NCBI RefSeq assembly: GCF_039526245.1 | Contig: NZ_BAAAIV010000003.1 | Span: 186,001 to 250,000, forward strand | Length of the DNA: 64,000 nt | Direction: 5' to 3' | Source: Arthrobacter_H rhombi | GTDB lineage: Bacteria; Actinomycetota; Actinomycetes; Actinomycetales; Micrococcaceae | Shown: positions 52,075 to 60,214 of the stretch, piece by piece | Position numbering within the stretch: position 1 is the stretch's first letter | Layout of the letters: each line of letters opens with the position of its first letter | Notes under the pieces: model-generated | Told to the model about the DNA's origin: nothing | Database searches by the model: none | The model's input: only the letters and a program-made list of their open reading frames with translations | Made by a program: the position numbers and the translations under genes

Positions 52075-52851
52075 CTACCGGCCCACCGGGGACCGGCGCA
52101 AGACCAGCCAGCTGCCGGCGGCGCTCAGGAGGCCGAGCACGATCAGGACGACGGCGATCCTGGCGACAATATCGACGCTGAAGAACGAGACCACGTCCAC
52201 TCCCAGGCTCAGCAACGCCCAGGCGATCAGCAGCATCACGGCGACGATGCCGAAGACCACCAGAAGCACCCCCTTCTGGTTCCATCGCACGAACACGGAG
52301 GCGAACATCGTTCCGACGAAGAGGGTCAGCATGCTGATCCCGAAGCCCATGAGGAAGATGTCGGGGAAGCTGCCGTTGCCCATGACGTACACGTCGAACA
52401 TGTGGGTACCGGTGAACCAATGGCCCGTTACCTTCTCCAGGGCGAGGAATACGGTCATGGCCGCCCCGACGTAGACCGACTCGAGGGTCAGGGCGATGGC
52501 GGTACCGGTCCAGTACTGGCGACGTGTCGCCCCCATGCCCATCGCAAACGGCATGGTCCGCGCATAGGCCATGGCCCCGACGCTGACAAAATACCCGCCG
52601 AAGCACCACAGGGGCGCTTGGTTGTAGCGGAACCCCTCGCTGATCTCCGTGGGATCCCCGGGGACGAAGGCCCGGACCAGGAGCATGATGGCCACACAGA
52701 CCGCGGTGGTCGTGGCGAAGATCGTCATCGGCACACCCAGCAACCGCATGGGGTCGGCAAAGTGCAGGCGGACGACCTTCATCAGGGGCCCGGCTGGCCG
52801 ATGTTCGGGCCGATCGGCAGGAAGGGGCGTGGATAGCTGGCTCGTGCTCAT
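52075..52851 (-). CDS. ABC transporter permease
   Basis: A 258-residue protein with six hydrophobic helices (about 36-60, 77-100, 112-137, 158-185, 192-215, 222-248). It resembles ABC-2-type permeases of small YtrA-linked systems. An N-terminal cytoplasmic stretch precedes helix 1. Its start overlaps the ATPase stop by 4 nt. It should form an exporter or an envelope-stress transporter with the ATPase. The substrate is unknown; systems with YtrA-type regulators are often induced by cell-wall antibiotics. Confidence 0.85.
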   Translation of the reverse strand: MSTSQLSTPLPADRPEHRPAGPLMKVVRLHFADPMRLLGVPMTIFATTTAVCVAIMLLVRAFVPGDPTEISEGFRYNQAPLWCFGGYFVSVGAMAYARTMPFAMGMGATRRQYWTGTAIALTLESVYVGAAMTVFLALEKVTGHWFTGTHMFDVYVMGNGSFPDIFLMGFGISMLTLFVGTMFASVFVRWNQKGVLLVVFGIVAVMLLIAWALLSLGVDVVSFFSVDIVARIAVVLIVLGLLSAAGSWLVLRRSPVGR

Positions 52852-53789
52852 CGGAGGGCCTCCTCGGCCTGGTGCTGGGTCTGTGATGGGGAGCCGGTGG
52901 CGGCAATGGATGCCTCGCCGCTCTCGAGCAGTCCGTAGGCGGCGACGAGTTCCTGGAGCGAGACGGGGCCGACTTCCAGACCGGCTGCCTTCGCGGTGGA
53001 GCGCGTCGCCTCATCGGGAGCTCCGGCGAGGGTGACCGACCGCAGACCGCCCAGGGCCTGGCTGCGCAGGATGTGTCGATCACCTACGGCGGCTTCCACG
53101 GCCCCGGCCGTCCCGGACAGCGTGAAGGCGGAACCTGTGGCCTCCTCGACAGAGGAATCCAGCACCTTCCGCCCGTCCTGGAGGACGACGACGTGCTCCA
53201 GCAGGTTGGCGGCCTCGTCGATGAGGTGCGTCGACATGAGAATGGTGCGCGGGTGCTCCATGTAGTCCTCAAGCAGCAGGTCATAGAAGATACCGCGGGC
53301 AGTGGCGTCCAGGCCCAGGTACGGCTCGTCGAAGAAGGTCACGGGCGCCCGGGAGGCGAGCCCGACGACAATCGCCACGGCGGAGAGTTGTCCCCGCGAA
53401 AGTTTCTTGATCGGCGTCTTCAGGGGCAGGCGGAATTCACCGACCAGGCGTCGGGCGAGATCGGCGTCCCAACCGGCATAGAACCAGACGGCGGCCCGCA
53501 GCACGTGTGCGACCTTGAACTCCTCCGGGTACTTCTGGTTCTCCCGCGCGAAGCTCAATTGCGCGAGCACCTGCGCGTTCTCGAACGGATCGTCCCCGAG
53601 GACCCTGGCTTGTCCAGAGGTCTTGAGTTCCTGCCCTGCCAGGATCGACATCAGCGTGGTCTTGCCGGCGCCATTGCGGCCCAACAGCCCGCAAATGGTG
53701 TTCTTCTCGATGCCGATCGTGAGGTCATCGAGCACTGTGGTGGTGCCGTATTTCTTGGTCAGCGACCGGGTTTCGATTGCGAAGTTCAT
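52848..53789 (-). CDS. ABC transporter ATP-binding protein
   Basis: A 313-residue protein: Walker A GRNGAGKTT, a signature loop KLSRGQLSAVAI, Walker B VTFFDEP, D-loop LGLDATARG and H-loop STHL. LSRGQ replaces the usual LSGGQ. The C-terminal ~90 residues extend beyond the catalytic fold (LSGTAGAVEAAVGD). ATG 53789 was chosen; the frame opens at TTG 53804. It lies 11 nt after the GntR gene. Confidence 0.92.
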   Translation of the reverse strand: MNFAIETRSLTKKYGTTTVLDDLTIGIEKNTICGLLGRNGAGKTTLMSILAGQELKTSGQARVLGDDPFENAQVLAQLSFARENQKYPEEFKVAHVLRAAVWFYAGWDADLARRLVGEFRLPLKTPIKKLSRGQLSAVAIVVGLASRAPVTFFDEPYLGLDATARGIFYDLLLEDYMEHPRTILMSTHLIDEAANLLEHVVVLQDGRKVLDSSVEEATGSAFTLSGTAGAVEAAVGDRHILRSQALGGLRSVTLAGAPDEATRSTAKAAGLEVGPVSLQELVAAYGLLESGEASIAATGSPSQTQHQAEEALR

Positions 53790-53800
53790 CTCGTCCTGCC

Positions 53801-54178
53801 TCAAGCTTGTCCAGCGAAGACGGCGCGTTGGCCAATCATCGCAATGAGTTCGTCGGCGTCGATGCCGAGACGGTCCGCCTCATGCAGCAACGGGTTCACA
53901 AACTGGTCTCCGAAGGCCTCACGCCGTGTCGCTGTGAGGGTGGCGCGCGCGCCGGTGGCAACAAACATCCCGATTCCCCTTCGTTTGTACAGGACTCCCG
54001 CATCGACCAGCCGATTCAGTCCCTTTCCGGCGGTCGCCGGATTGATGCGCATGAACGCCGCGAATTCATTCGTCGAGGGAACCTGCGTTTCCTCCGGATA
54101 GGTGCCATCGAGGATGCGCCCCTCGATCTCCTCTGCCAGTTGAATGAAGATCGGTTTCGAATCATCCACGGCTTTCAC
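53801..54178 (-). CDS. GntR-family regulator, YtrA type
   Basis: A 125-residue protein with a GntR winged helix, PIFIQLAEEIEGRILDGTYPEETQVPSTNEFAAFMRINPATAGKGLNRLVDAGVLYKRRGIGMFVA, and a short C-terminal dimer segment typical of YtrA. It heads the three-gene operon and probably represses it. The palindrome TTACTCATGTAA lies just upstream. Confidence 0.9.
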   Translation of the reverse strand: MKAVDDSKPIFIQLAEEIEGRILDGTYPEETQVPSTNEFAAFMRINPATAGKGLNRLVDAGVLYKRRGIGMFVATGARATLTATRREAFGDQFVNPLLHEADRLGIDADELIAMIGQRAVFAGQA

Positions 54179-54195
54179 CGACCTTCATTGGTTCA

Positions 54196-54207
54196 TTACT
54201 CATGTAA
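54196..54207. promoter_or_regulatory. Candidate YtrA-type operator
   Basis: TTAC-TCAT-GTAA, in an AT-rich stretch 18-29 nt upstream of the GntR start, fits the autoregulatory sites of YtrA-type proteins. Confidence 0.5.
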
Positions 54208-54280
54208 CTAACTAGAGCACCCTGGCGGTCTCCCGTCAAGGGCTCGCCACCGGCCGCCCGCGGGTTGATAGGTTGGGGAC

Positions 54281-55084
54281 GTGAAGATTGCAACCTGGAA
54301 CGTGAACTCCCTCCGAGCCCGCGCCGACCGCGTGGAAGACTGGCTGCGCCGTACCGACGTCGACGTCCTGGCGATCCAGGAGACGAAGTGCAAGGACGAG
54401 AACTTCCCCTGGGAACTATTCGAGAACAATGACTACGAGGTCGCCCACTTCGGCTTCAGCCAGTGGAATGGCGTCGCCATCGCCTCCCGCGTCGGGCTCG
54501 AGGATGTCGAGCGCACCTTTGCCGAACAGCCGGCCTTCGGCAAGGGCGGAAAGGATCCCGTCCAGGAAGCCCGCGCCATCGGCGCCACCTGCGGCGGAGT
54601 ACGCATCTGGAGCCTCTACGTCCCCAATGGACGCGGCCTGCAGGACGAACACATGCCCTACAAACTCCAGTGGCTGGACCAGCTGCGCGAAAATGCCGCC
54701 GGCTGGCTCGCCGAAGACCCCACGGCGCAGATCGCCCTGATGGGCGATTGGAACATCGCCCCCCGCGATGAGGATGTCTGGGACATCGACTTCTTCGTCG
54801 AAAACGAGATGACCCACGTCTCCGCTCCCGAGCGTGCGGCCTTCCAGGATTTCGTCGACGCAGGGTTCGCCGACGTCGTCCGCCCCCACACCCCCGGCCC
54901 CGGCGTCTACACCTACTGGGACTACACGCAATTGCGCTTCCCGAAGAAGGAGGGCATGCGCATCGACTTCACGCTGGCCTCGCCAGCGCTTGCCGCACGT
55001 GTCGAGACGGCGTGGATCGACCGCGAGGAACGCAAGGGCAAGGGCGCCTCCGACCACGCGCCTGTGGTCGTGGAGCTCGGCTAG
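54281..55084 (+). CDS. xth: Exodeoxyribonuclease III
   Basis: A 267-residue AP endonuclease/exonuclease: WNVNSLRAR (N7 region), IQETKCKDENFP with the metal-binding Glu, SLYVPNGRG, LMGDWNIAP (Asp and Asn), MRIDFTLASPAL and the terminal SDHAPVV. It cuts at abasic sites and degrades 3' ends in base excision repair. It ends immediately before the next gene, with no gap, so the two should be co-expressed. Confidence 0.95.
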   Translation: MKIATWNVNSLRARADRVEDWLRRTDVDVLAIQETKCKDENFPWELFENNDYEVAHFGFSQWNGVAIASRVGLEDVERTFAEQPAFGKGGKDPVQEARAIGATCGGVRIWSLYVPNGRGLQDEHMPYKLQWLDQLRENAAGWLAEDPTAQIALMGDWNIAPRDEDVWDIDFFVENEMTHVSAPERAAFQDFVDAGFADVVRPHTPGPGVYTYWDYTQLRFPKKEGMRIDFTLASPALAARVETAWIDREERKGKGASDHAPVVVELG

Positions 55085-55936
55085 ATGGCCTCACGCGGAA
55101 CCAGCGCACGCCGCCGGCTACCGCCGACGTCGTACCTGCGCGTCTTCGAACCGCTGCGCGCGTACGACGACGATGCCCAGCTGGCCATTTCCGCGCAGCG
55201 CGGTATGGGCAGGACGGAATTCGAGGAACGCTCGGCGGAGGATACCCTCGGTCGCCTCACCCGCGGCATCACCGACCCCTTCCCCCACGAGCAGGCCGAA
55301 CGCTACCGTGAGCTGCACTACCCGGGCGCCGATGGCCTGACCGCCCCCTATTACTGCCCGGACCAGCTGCCCACGCGCTCGACCCTGGCCGCCGAGCAGC
55401 TCGATTCCACCATGCGCCCGGCGCTGCTCGAACTGCTCGTCCCCGACGCCTCCCGGAGTGCGAACGCCGAACGGATCGGGCACGAGGCCTTCGCCGAGGC
55501 CGTGGCCTCGCTGCACACGCGCAGCGCCACCTGGGGCATCCCCATGGGATGGTTCGTCCTCCTGACAGAGGAGGACCATTGCGAGATCGAGGAGGACGGA
55601 ACCCGCCTGCTCACGGTCAGATTGAGCGCACCGGCGGTACAGGTCATGGAACGGGCCCGGTTCGCGGCGGCCTCGTTGGCCATCCACGCCCCCGAGCTCG
55701 ACATCCTGGACGAACTCACCTCACTCGGCGAGTGGATCGGCCTCTTCCACGAAGACTCAATCATCGAGCTGGACTACGGCCCCGTGGCCGAACGCGTTTG
55801 GCCCGACGAGTCGTCCCAGGACCTCAAGCTCGGCATCGAGTCACTAGCCGAGCAGGACATGCTCGGCGCAGCCGCTGCCTACCGCCGCCTGACAACCCGC
55901 TGGTTGAAAGTTCGCCAGCTGGCGCGCGCGAACTGA
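55085..55936 (+). CDS. Protein of unknown function coupled to xth
   Basis: A 283-residue soluble protein starting MASRGTSARRRLPPTSYLRVFEPL. It contains AYDDDAQLAISAQRG, FPHEQAERYRELHYPGADGL and a C-terminal helical YRRLTTRWLKVRQ. It has no signal, helix or motif I can assign; it looks like an actinobacteria-specific family. ATG directly follows the xth stop. The lack of spacing suggests a conserved function with the repair nuclease, but this is inference. Confidence 0.8.
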   Translation: MASRGTSARRRLPPTSYLRVFEPLRAYDDDAQLAISAQRGMGRTEFEERSAEDTLGRLTRGITDPFPHEQAERYRELHYPGADGLTAPYYCPDQLPTRSTLAAEQLDSTMRPALLELLVPDASRSANAERIGHEAFAEAVASLHTRSATWGIPMGWFVLLTEEDHCEIEEDGTRLLTVRLSAPAVQVMERARFAAASLAIHAPELDILDELTSLGEWIGLFHEDSIIELDYGPVAERVWPDESSQDLKLGIESLAEQDMLGAAAAYRRLTTRWLKVRQLARAN

Positions 55937-55958
55937 TCGCAGCTCCTTCGAAGCGCCC

Positions 55959-55976
55959 ATGGGGAGTTCTCCCCAT
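55959..55976. promoter_or_regulatory. Perfect palindrome before cassette B
   Basis: ATGGGGAG-TT-CTCCCCAT, flanked by GCGC on both sides, lies 46 nt before the cassette B start and 22 nt after the upstream stop. It may terminate the xth pair or be an operator for the cassette. The matching position at cassette A is near the assembly gap. Confidence 0.5.
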
Positions 55977-56022
55977 CGCGCGAACTCTTGCGGTCATCTA
56001 GGCTCTTTTATCGAGGAGGTAG

Positions 56023-56478
56023 ATGATGACCAAATACAATATTGATGTCGCGTCGGCCCGAGGCGCAGTCTCCGGTGCCCGCGGTGAATTCGACGACCTA
56101 TACGGCCACGAAGGGCTGATCGAAGAAGCCGGCGAGGGACTTGCCGATGCCGTGGAGGAAAGCAAGATCAACGACGCCCTCAAGGAGAACTTCTCAGGGT
56201 TCCTGAAGCCGTGGACCGCGACTCTCATCAATCACGGCAAGAACTTGTTGAACGCTGCGGATACGATCATCTCCACCTTCGTCGAAGCCGACGGTGACAT
56301 GGAAGATTCCGCCAACAAGACTAGACGCGATAACATCACGAAGGCCACTGAACGAATTGACGACACCCCGGCGTACGACCCGAATGTACCCTCGTCCTCC
56401 TCTTCTTCCACCTCCGCGGAAAACTCGCATGGCGGCAATAACAGCAACAACTCAGAAGACGGAGGGCATGACTGGTGA
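56023..56478 (+). CDS. Cassette B gene 1: small WXG100-like helical protein
   Basis: A 151-residue protein, MMTKYNIDVASARGAVSG, helical to about residue 110 (INDALKENFSGFLKPW, then DGDMEDSANKTRR), followed by a Ser/Asn/Gly-rich tail ending GGHDW. It is a paralog of the cassette A protein at 23151-23501, with the same order of motifs but a longer tail. GAGGAGG lies before the ATG pair at 56023/56026. The WXG100/DUF6507 likeness is by layout only; there is no WXG motif. It overlaps gene 2 as GTGA. Confidence 0.7.
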   Translation: MMTKYNIDVASARGAVSGARGEFDDLYGHEGLIEEAGEGLADAVEESKINDALKENFSGFLKPWTATLINHGKNLLNAADTIISTFVEADGDMEDSANKTRRDNITKATERIDDTPAYDPNVPSSSSSSTSAENSHGGNNSNNSEDGGHDW

Positions 56479-58085
56479 GTACACCTGAAGGCGTGACAGT
56501 CTCGTTCATCAACTTCACGAATTACCTGCCCGAAAAGCTGCCCAGTGCAGAAGAGATCCGCTCCTCTGGGAAGACCTTCAAGGCCACGGGCACCAAAATT
56601 GATACGACGTATACCCATACGACCACCCAGTGGAACAAGCTCGCGGAGGCCGCGACCTACCCGCACGATGCAACCGTGAACAACGCCTTCGTCAAGGAAA
56701 TCCTTCCACTCGCCGAGGCCGTAGTGCTGGGCATCAACGATGTTACGGCCGCAACCGATGCTTTCGCGGAAAGCCTCGAGTCGTTCAAGACCCGCTATTC
56801 AACTCTCAAGACGGATGTCGAAAACCTCAACGCCCTACCGGCGACTACCTACTCCGATGAGCAGAAGGCCACTGCGCAGGACGATGGCGAGACGCTCCCC
56901 ACCACCCGAACTACAGCAGAATTCAACCGCCTCATGGGGTTGCTGAAAACTGCCAAAACCGACTACGACGGCTACGTCACAACGTGCGTTGATGCAATCA
57001 AGGCAGCCAACCCGGTGGCGGTGGACCCATACGCCAACGCTGCAGACAAGACCGCCAAGACGATTGGCGCTTTCAAGAACTCCTACAACATGGTCAACAC
57101 GAACGTCGACCGGGCGGCCAGCCTTGACGTCAACAAGCGCGGGCGCATCGGGTTCTCTTGGGATATCAAGGAAAAGTCCCTCTCGGAGTTCGCCTTCGAC
57201 GGCAATCCAACGCTGAAGAAATTCCTCATTGACGGGAAGCTCGGCGGGGACGCTGAAAACTTCTTCAACCGGAACAAAAAAGCACTCGTCAATTTGATGG
57301 ACAGCAAATACCTCAAGTTTACCGATGATGCCAAGGCATGGGGAGATATCATCGCCCGTCCCGGCCTGCTCATGATGCTGCCCGCAGGCGTTCGAAATAA
57401 GCTCTCCAACACGATCGGCCAGAACCGACGCAGCTTCGAGAACAAGAACCACCGCCGTATCGGGTGGGATTCCAATAGCCATGGGAAAACGAAAGTTAGC
57501 GGCTACCTGACAGGGTGGCGCAAGTCAGGGAAACTCGATGACACCCTAAAGAAGTTCGATAAAGCAAAAAAGGGTCTGGACAAGCTCGGCAAGAGCAAGA
57601 TCGGCAAATTGGCAGGCCCCGCCGGGGGGATCATCGACGTGGGTTCGACCTACGTGGATTCCTATACACGCAACCTCGAGGAAGCCCAGCGCGCTAATCC
57701 GGATGCCTCGATGGCTGACCTTCGCAAGGAAGCCGGCAAATCGGCCGCCGTGGAGGGCACCGCAGAAACCGTCGGGAAGGTCGCTGGCGGAGTCGCGGGG
57801 CGCGCCATTGGCGCCGCCGCAGGGCAGGCGCTGATCCCCATCCCCGGCGTCGGTGCTGCCGTAGGCGGATTCGTCGGCGGGCTGGCCGGGGAATGGGTCG
57901 GCGGAAAGATCGGCAAGGGCGTCGGGGAATTCATGAACGACTGGCGCCAGGGCGGTGCCACCAAAGCGCTGGAGGACACGAAGGACGCCGTGAAGAATAT
58001 TGGCAAGAACGTCGGTGCTGGCGTTGCCGACGCTGGCAAGACGGTCGTCAAGGGTGTAGTGGGCAAAGTCTTCGGATGGGGCTAG
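56475..58085 (+). CDS. Cassette B gene 2: large helical protein with C-terminal glycine zipper
   Basis: A 536-residue protein from GTG 56475. Residues 1-220 are helical, with YLPEKLPSAEEIRSSGKTF, matching LPEKLP of cassette A. The middle is basic (NRRSFENKNHRRIGW), and 430-485 is a glycine-zipper membrane segment containing IPIPGVGAAVGGF, then a Lys/Gly-rich tail to VVGKVFGWG. Relative to cassette A it is 75 residues longer, mainly in the middle and tail, while the ends are conserved. That is the pattern of an effector with a fixed export part and a variable core. No enzyme motif is seen. Confidence 0.75.
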   Translation: MSTPEGVTVSFINFTNYLPEKLPSAEEIRSSGKTFKATGTKIDTTYTHTTTQWNKLAEAATYPHDATVNNAFVKEILPLAEAVVLGINDVTAATDAFAESLESFKTRYSTLKTDVENLNALPATTYSDEQKATAQDDGETLPTTRTTAEFNRLMGLLKTAKTDYDGYVTTCVDAIKAANPVAVDPYANAADKTAKTIGAFKNSYNMVNTNVDRAASLDVNKRGRIGFSWDIKEKSLSEFAFDGNPTLKKFLIDGKLGGDAENFFNRNKKALVNLMDSKYLKFTDDAKAWGDIIARPGLLMMLPAGVRNKLSNTIGQNRRSFENKNHRRIGWDSNSHGKTKVSGYLTGWRKSGKLDDTLKKFDKAKKGLDKLGKSKIGKLAGPAGGIIDVGSTYVDSYTRNLEEAQRANPDASMADLRKEAGKSAAVEGTAETVGKVAGGVAGRAIGAAAGQALIPIPGVGAAVGGFVGGLAGEWVGGKIGKGVGEFMNDWRQGGATKALEDTKDAVKNIGKNVGAGVADAGKTVVKGVVGKVFGWG

Positions 58086-58124
58086 TAGGCTCGAGTGGAC
58101 ATCTAGCACCGGAAGGAATCGACG

Positions 58125-58682
58125 ATGTTTGACGACAACCACGCTTACTTGCTGTACGACCCGTTCTACTGGGTCTTCGTCATTGTCATCCTCTCGCTCT
58201 GTTGGGTGCCAACGGCCATCGCACGGAGGGCGCTCAACGGAAGATGGCGCAGTTGGGTTCTCTCGCCCGGCATCCCTTTCCAGATCTCGGCGCGCAACGT
58301 CTGGCCATTCATGTTCGCTGCCGTCGCCGTCTCCCTGTGGATCGCTGCGCTCTCCTTGCCCGCCGAACTACTCGGATGGGAAGAACTCCGCCAAAGGATT
58401 TGGGACTTCTTCTTCGTTCCTTGGGCTTTCGTGATCCTCTCCTTCTTTTGGTGGCCCTTATGGCTGAGCCCCCGCTGGTACCGCAGGTGGGGAAAGGCCG
58501 GTGGCACGCGCCAGACGAATCCGTGGACCGAGAGTGAAATCAGCGCCGTAGACCAACAACGGGATTCGAAATCAAAAACCAAGAAGCTCAAGGACATCGA
58601 ACGGTGCGCGGCCGTCCTGAGCAGTCAGTCTGGAACCAGTAGCCCGGACACTTCCAACCACGAGGAGGATCGTCACGCATGA
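58125..58682 (+). CDS. Cassette B gene 3: three-helix membrane protein
   Basis: A 185-residue protein with helices at about 12-34, 60-82 and 95-116 and a charged, hydrophilic C-terminal tail (KSKTKKLKDIE). LSPRWYRRWGKAGGTRQTNPW aligns with the cassette A protein. GGAAGGA precedes ATG 58125. The gene starts 39 nt after gene 2 and overlaps gene 4 by 4 nt, mirroring cassette A. An immunity or anchoring role is inferred. Confidence 0.7.
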   Translation: MFDDNHAYLLYDPFYWVFVIVILSLCWVPTAIARRALNGRWRSWVLSPGIPFQISARNVWPFMFAAVAVSLWIAALSLPAELLGWEELRQRIWDFFFVPWAFVILSFFWWPLWLSPRWYRRWGKAGGTRQTNPWTESEISAVDQQRDSKSKTKKLKDIERCAAVLSSQSGTSSPDTSNHEEDRHA

Positions 58683-60031
58683 CCATCGCAAGAGGTCGGA
58701 CAGGAACCATCAGCCTGGATCTGCCCCCGGAGTGGACGGTTGGTCCGGAACGATCCGAGTACGAGTTGCTGGCCTACCTGCCATCACCCGGGGAATCCTT
58801 CGCCCCCACCATCGTGGTCACCACGAACCCCTTCGACGGCAGCATCGCCGATTTCATGGCTCGAGTCGTCGATGGGGTCACCGAGGGAACTGCGGCCCCA
58901 CAGTTCGTCGACATCCGCGGATGGACCCGTACCCCGGGGCTGGAGGCCGGAGTGGAGCTGACTTCTGCCGAGGCCTTGAGCGGACGTTCCGTCGCCTACA
59001 CGCAGCTTTCCCCCAGCCGCGGCCTGAGCTTGATGAGCACGGAATTCTTGTTCATCGAAGCAGGCCTTGCCGTGCAGGTGACCGCGACTTCCGCCGTGAA
59101 CCACTGGCAGACCATTGGACCACTACTCAGCCACATTGCTGCCACCGTGCAGTTGAACCAGCAAGAGCTGGAACACCACGGTGCGAGTGAGCCGGCCGCC
59201 ATGCCGTCGGGCGCACTGGACCCCGTGGCTTCGGCAGCGTTTGGGCACGACGTCGAGAAAATAGCTGGTCTCGCTGGCGCCCAACCGTTCGAATTCGACG
59301 GCGTCTGGGTACATGGTCGGACCATCGACACCCTTATCGCGCTCTCTGATGGCCTTCGCCTCGGAGCATTGAATAAGTCGGAACACGCCGAGCAACTCAA
59401 AGAGCTCGAGGAACTCGAGCTCGTCGAGGGAACCAGACTCACCGACGTGGGCGAGACAGTTGGCGCCCATTTGACCGATCCGCAGTCCTCGTACCGCATC
59501 ACCGGCTTCGACACCGGCGGAGATTGCTGGTTCCAAGCCTGGACATATGGGCCCACCGCACTCCTACTCGTCGAGCCCGGATATCACCGCCATCTAGACG
59601 GTGAACCCATCCCGCGACCCTCGAATGAACACTTCAACCTCAAGTTGGTCCCCTTGACCATGCTCTCGACCCTGATGTCGCGTTGGGTTGGCCTACAACC
59701 AGCGTGGAACCTCCAGCTACAGCCCGACCCGCTCCCCCTCGATGATCTGGCACGCGGATGGCGCGGCGACAAGACTCCCCCAGAGGGGGCGAACGAAGCG
59801 ATGCGTGGCCTGTGGACCGAGCCGTGGTTCTCGTGGACCCTGACGAGCACCGGCGTCGATTCAGAGCCGGAGGACATCACCTATTTCAACGGAGGGTCGA
59901 CTGGGCACCAACGCCTCTTCCACGAGGATGAGGCAGCTTTCTTCGCCCCAGTAGCATCGATATCGGTATTCCTGCAGATTGAGGACCGCATCCAAGCCAC
60001 GGTTTTCGGACGGAATCCCGTCATGCTCTAG
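58679..60031 (+). CDS. Cassette B gene 4: soluble protein of unknown function
   Basis: A 450-residue soluble paralog of the protein at 19913-21328. It carries ISLDLPPEWTVGPERSEYEL and FAPTIVVTTNPFDGSIADF (LpqN/DUF1795-like part), a central LDPVASAAFGHDVEKIAG, ELEELELVEGTRLTDVGETV and C-terminal GANEAMRGLWTEPWFSW. There is no signal or membrane helix. The C-terminal domain may be a chaperone-like fold, as in EspG; only structure prediction could tell. Confidence 0.75.
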   Translation: MTIARGRTGTISLDLPPEWTVGPERSEYELLAYLPSPGESFAPTIVVTTNPFDGSIADFMARVVDGVTEGTAAPQFVDIRGWTRTPGLEAGVELTSAEALSGRSVAYTQLSPSRGLSLMSTEFLFIEAGLAVQVTATSAVNHWQTIGPLLSHIAATVQLNQQELEHHGASEPAAMPSGALDPVASAAFGHDVEKIAGLAGAQPFEFDGVWVHGRTIDTLIALSDGLRLGALNKSEHAEQLKELEELELVEGTRLTDVGETVGAHLTDPQSSYRITGFDTGGDCWFQAWTYGPTALLLVEPGYHRHLDGEPIPRPSNEHFNLKLVPLTMLSTLMSRWVGLQPAWNLQLQPDPLPLDDLARGWRGDKTPPEGANEAMRGLWTEPWFSWTLTSTGVDSEPEDITYFNGGSTGHQRLFHEDEAAFFAPVASISVFLQIEDRIQATVFGRNPVML

Positions 60032-60136
60032 GCCATGTCCGGGCTTTCCACTCGACACATGAAATAGGTCCTGCGGCCCAGATGGCGGGGACGCGCAGAC
60101 GGAACGACGCGCTGCTCGACTTGTCGGCCCTCGGGG

Positions 60137-60148
60137 GCAAACGCTTGC
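60137..60148. promoter_or_regulatory. LacI/CRE-like operator before the alpha-glucosidase
   Basis: GCAA-ACGC-TTGC is a near-palindrome of the type bound by LacI-family sugar regulators. It lies 67 nt before the GH13 start. No lacI gene is adjacent. The rest of the gap 60032-60214 shows nothing I can support. Confidence 0.6.
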
Positions 60149-60214
60149 ACTAGGCTGGTGCCGATCATGTCTCACTGAGACAACGGCCCGTTCCACGTCC
60201 CCCGAGGAGTCCCC

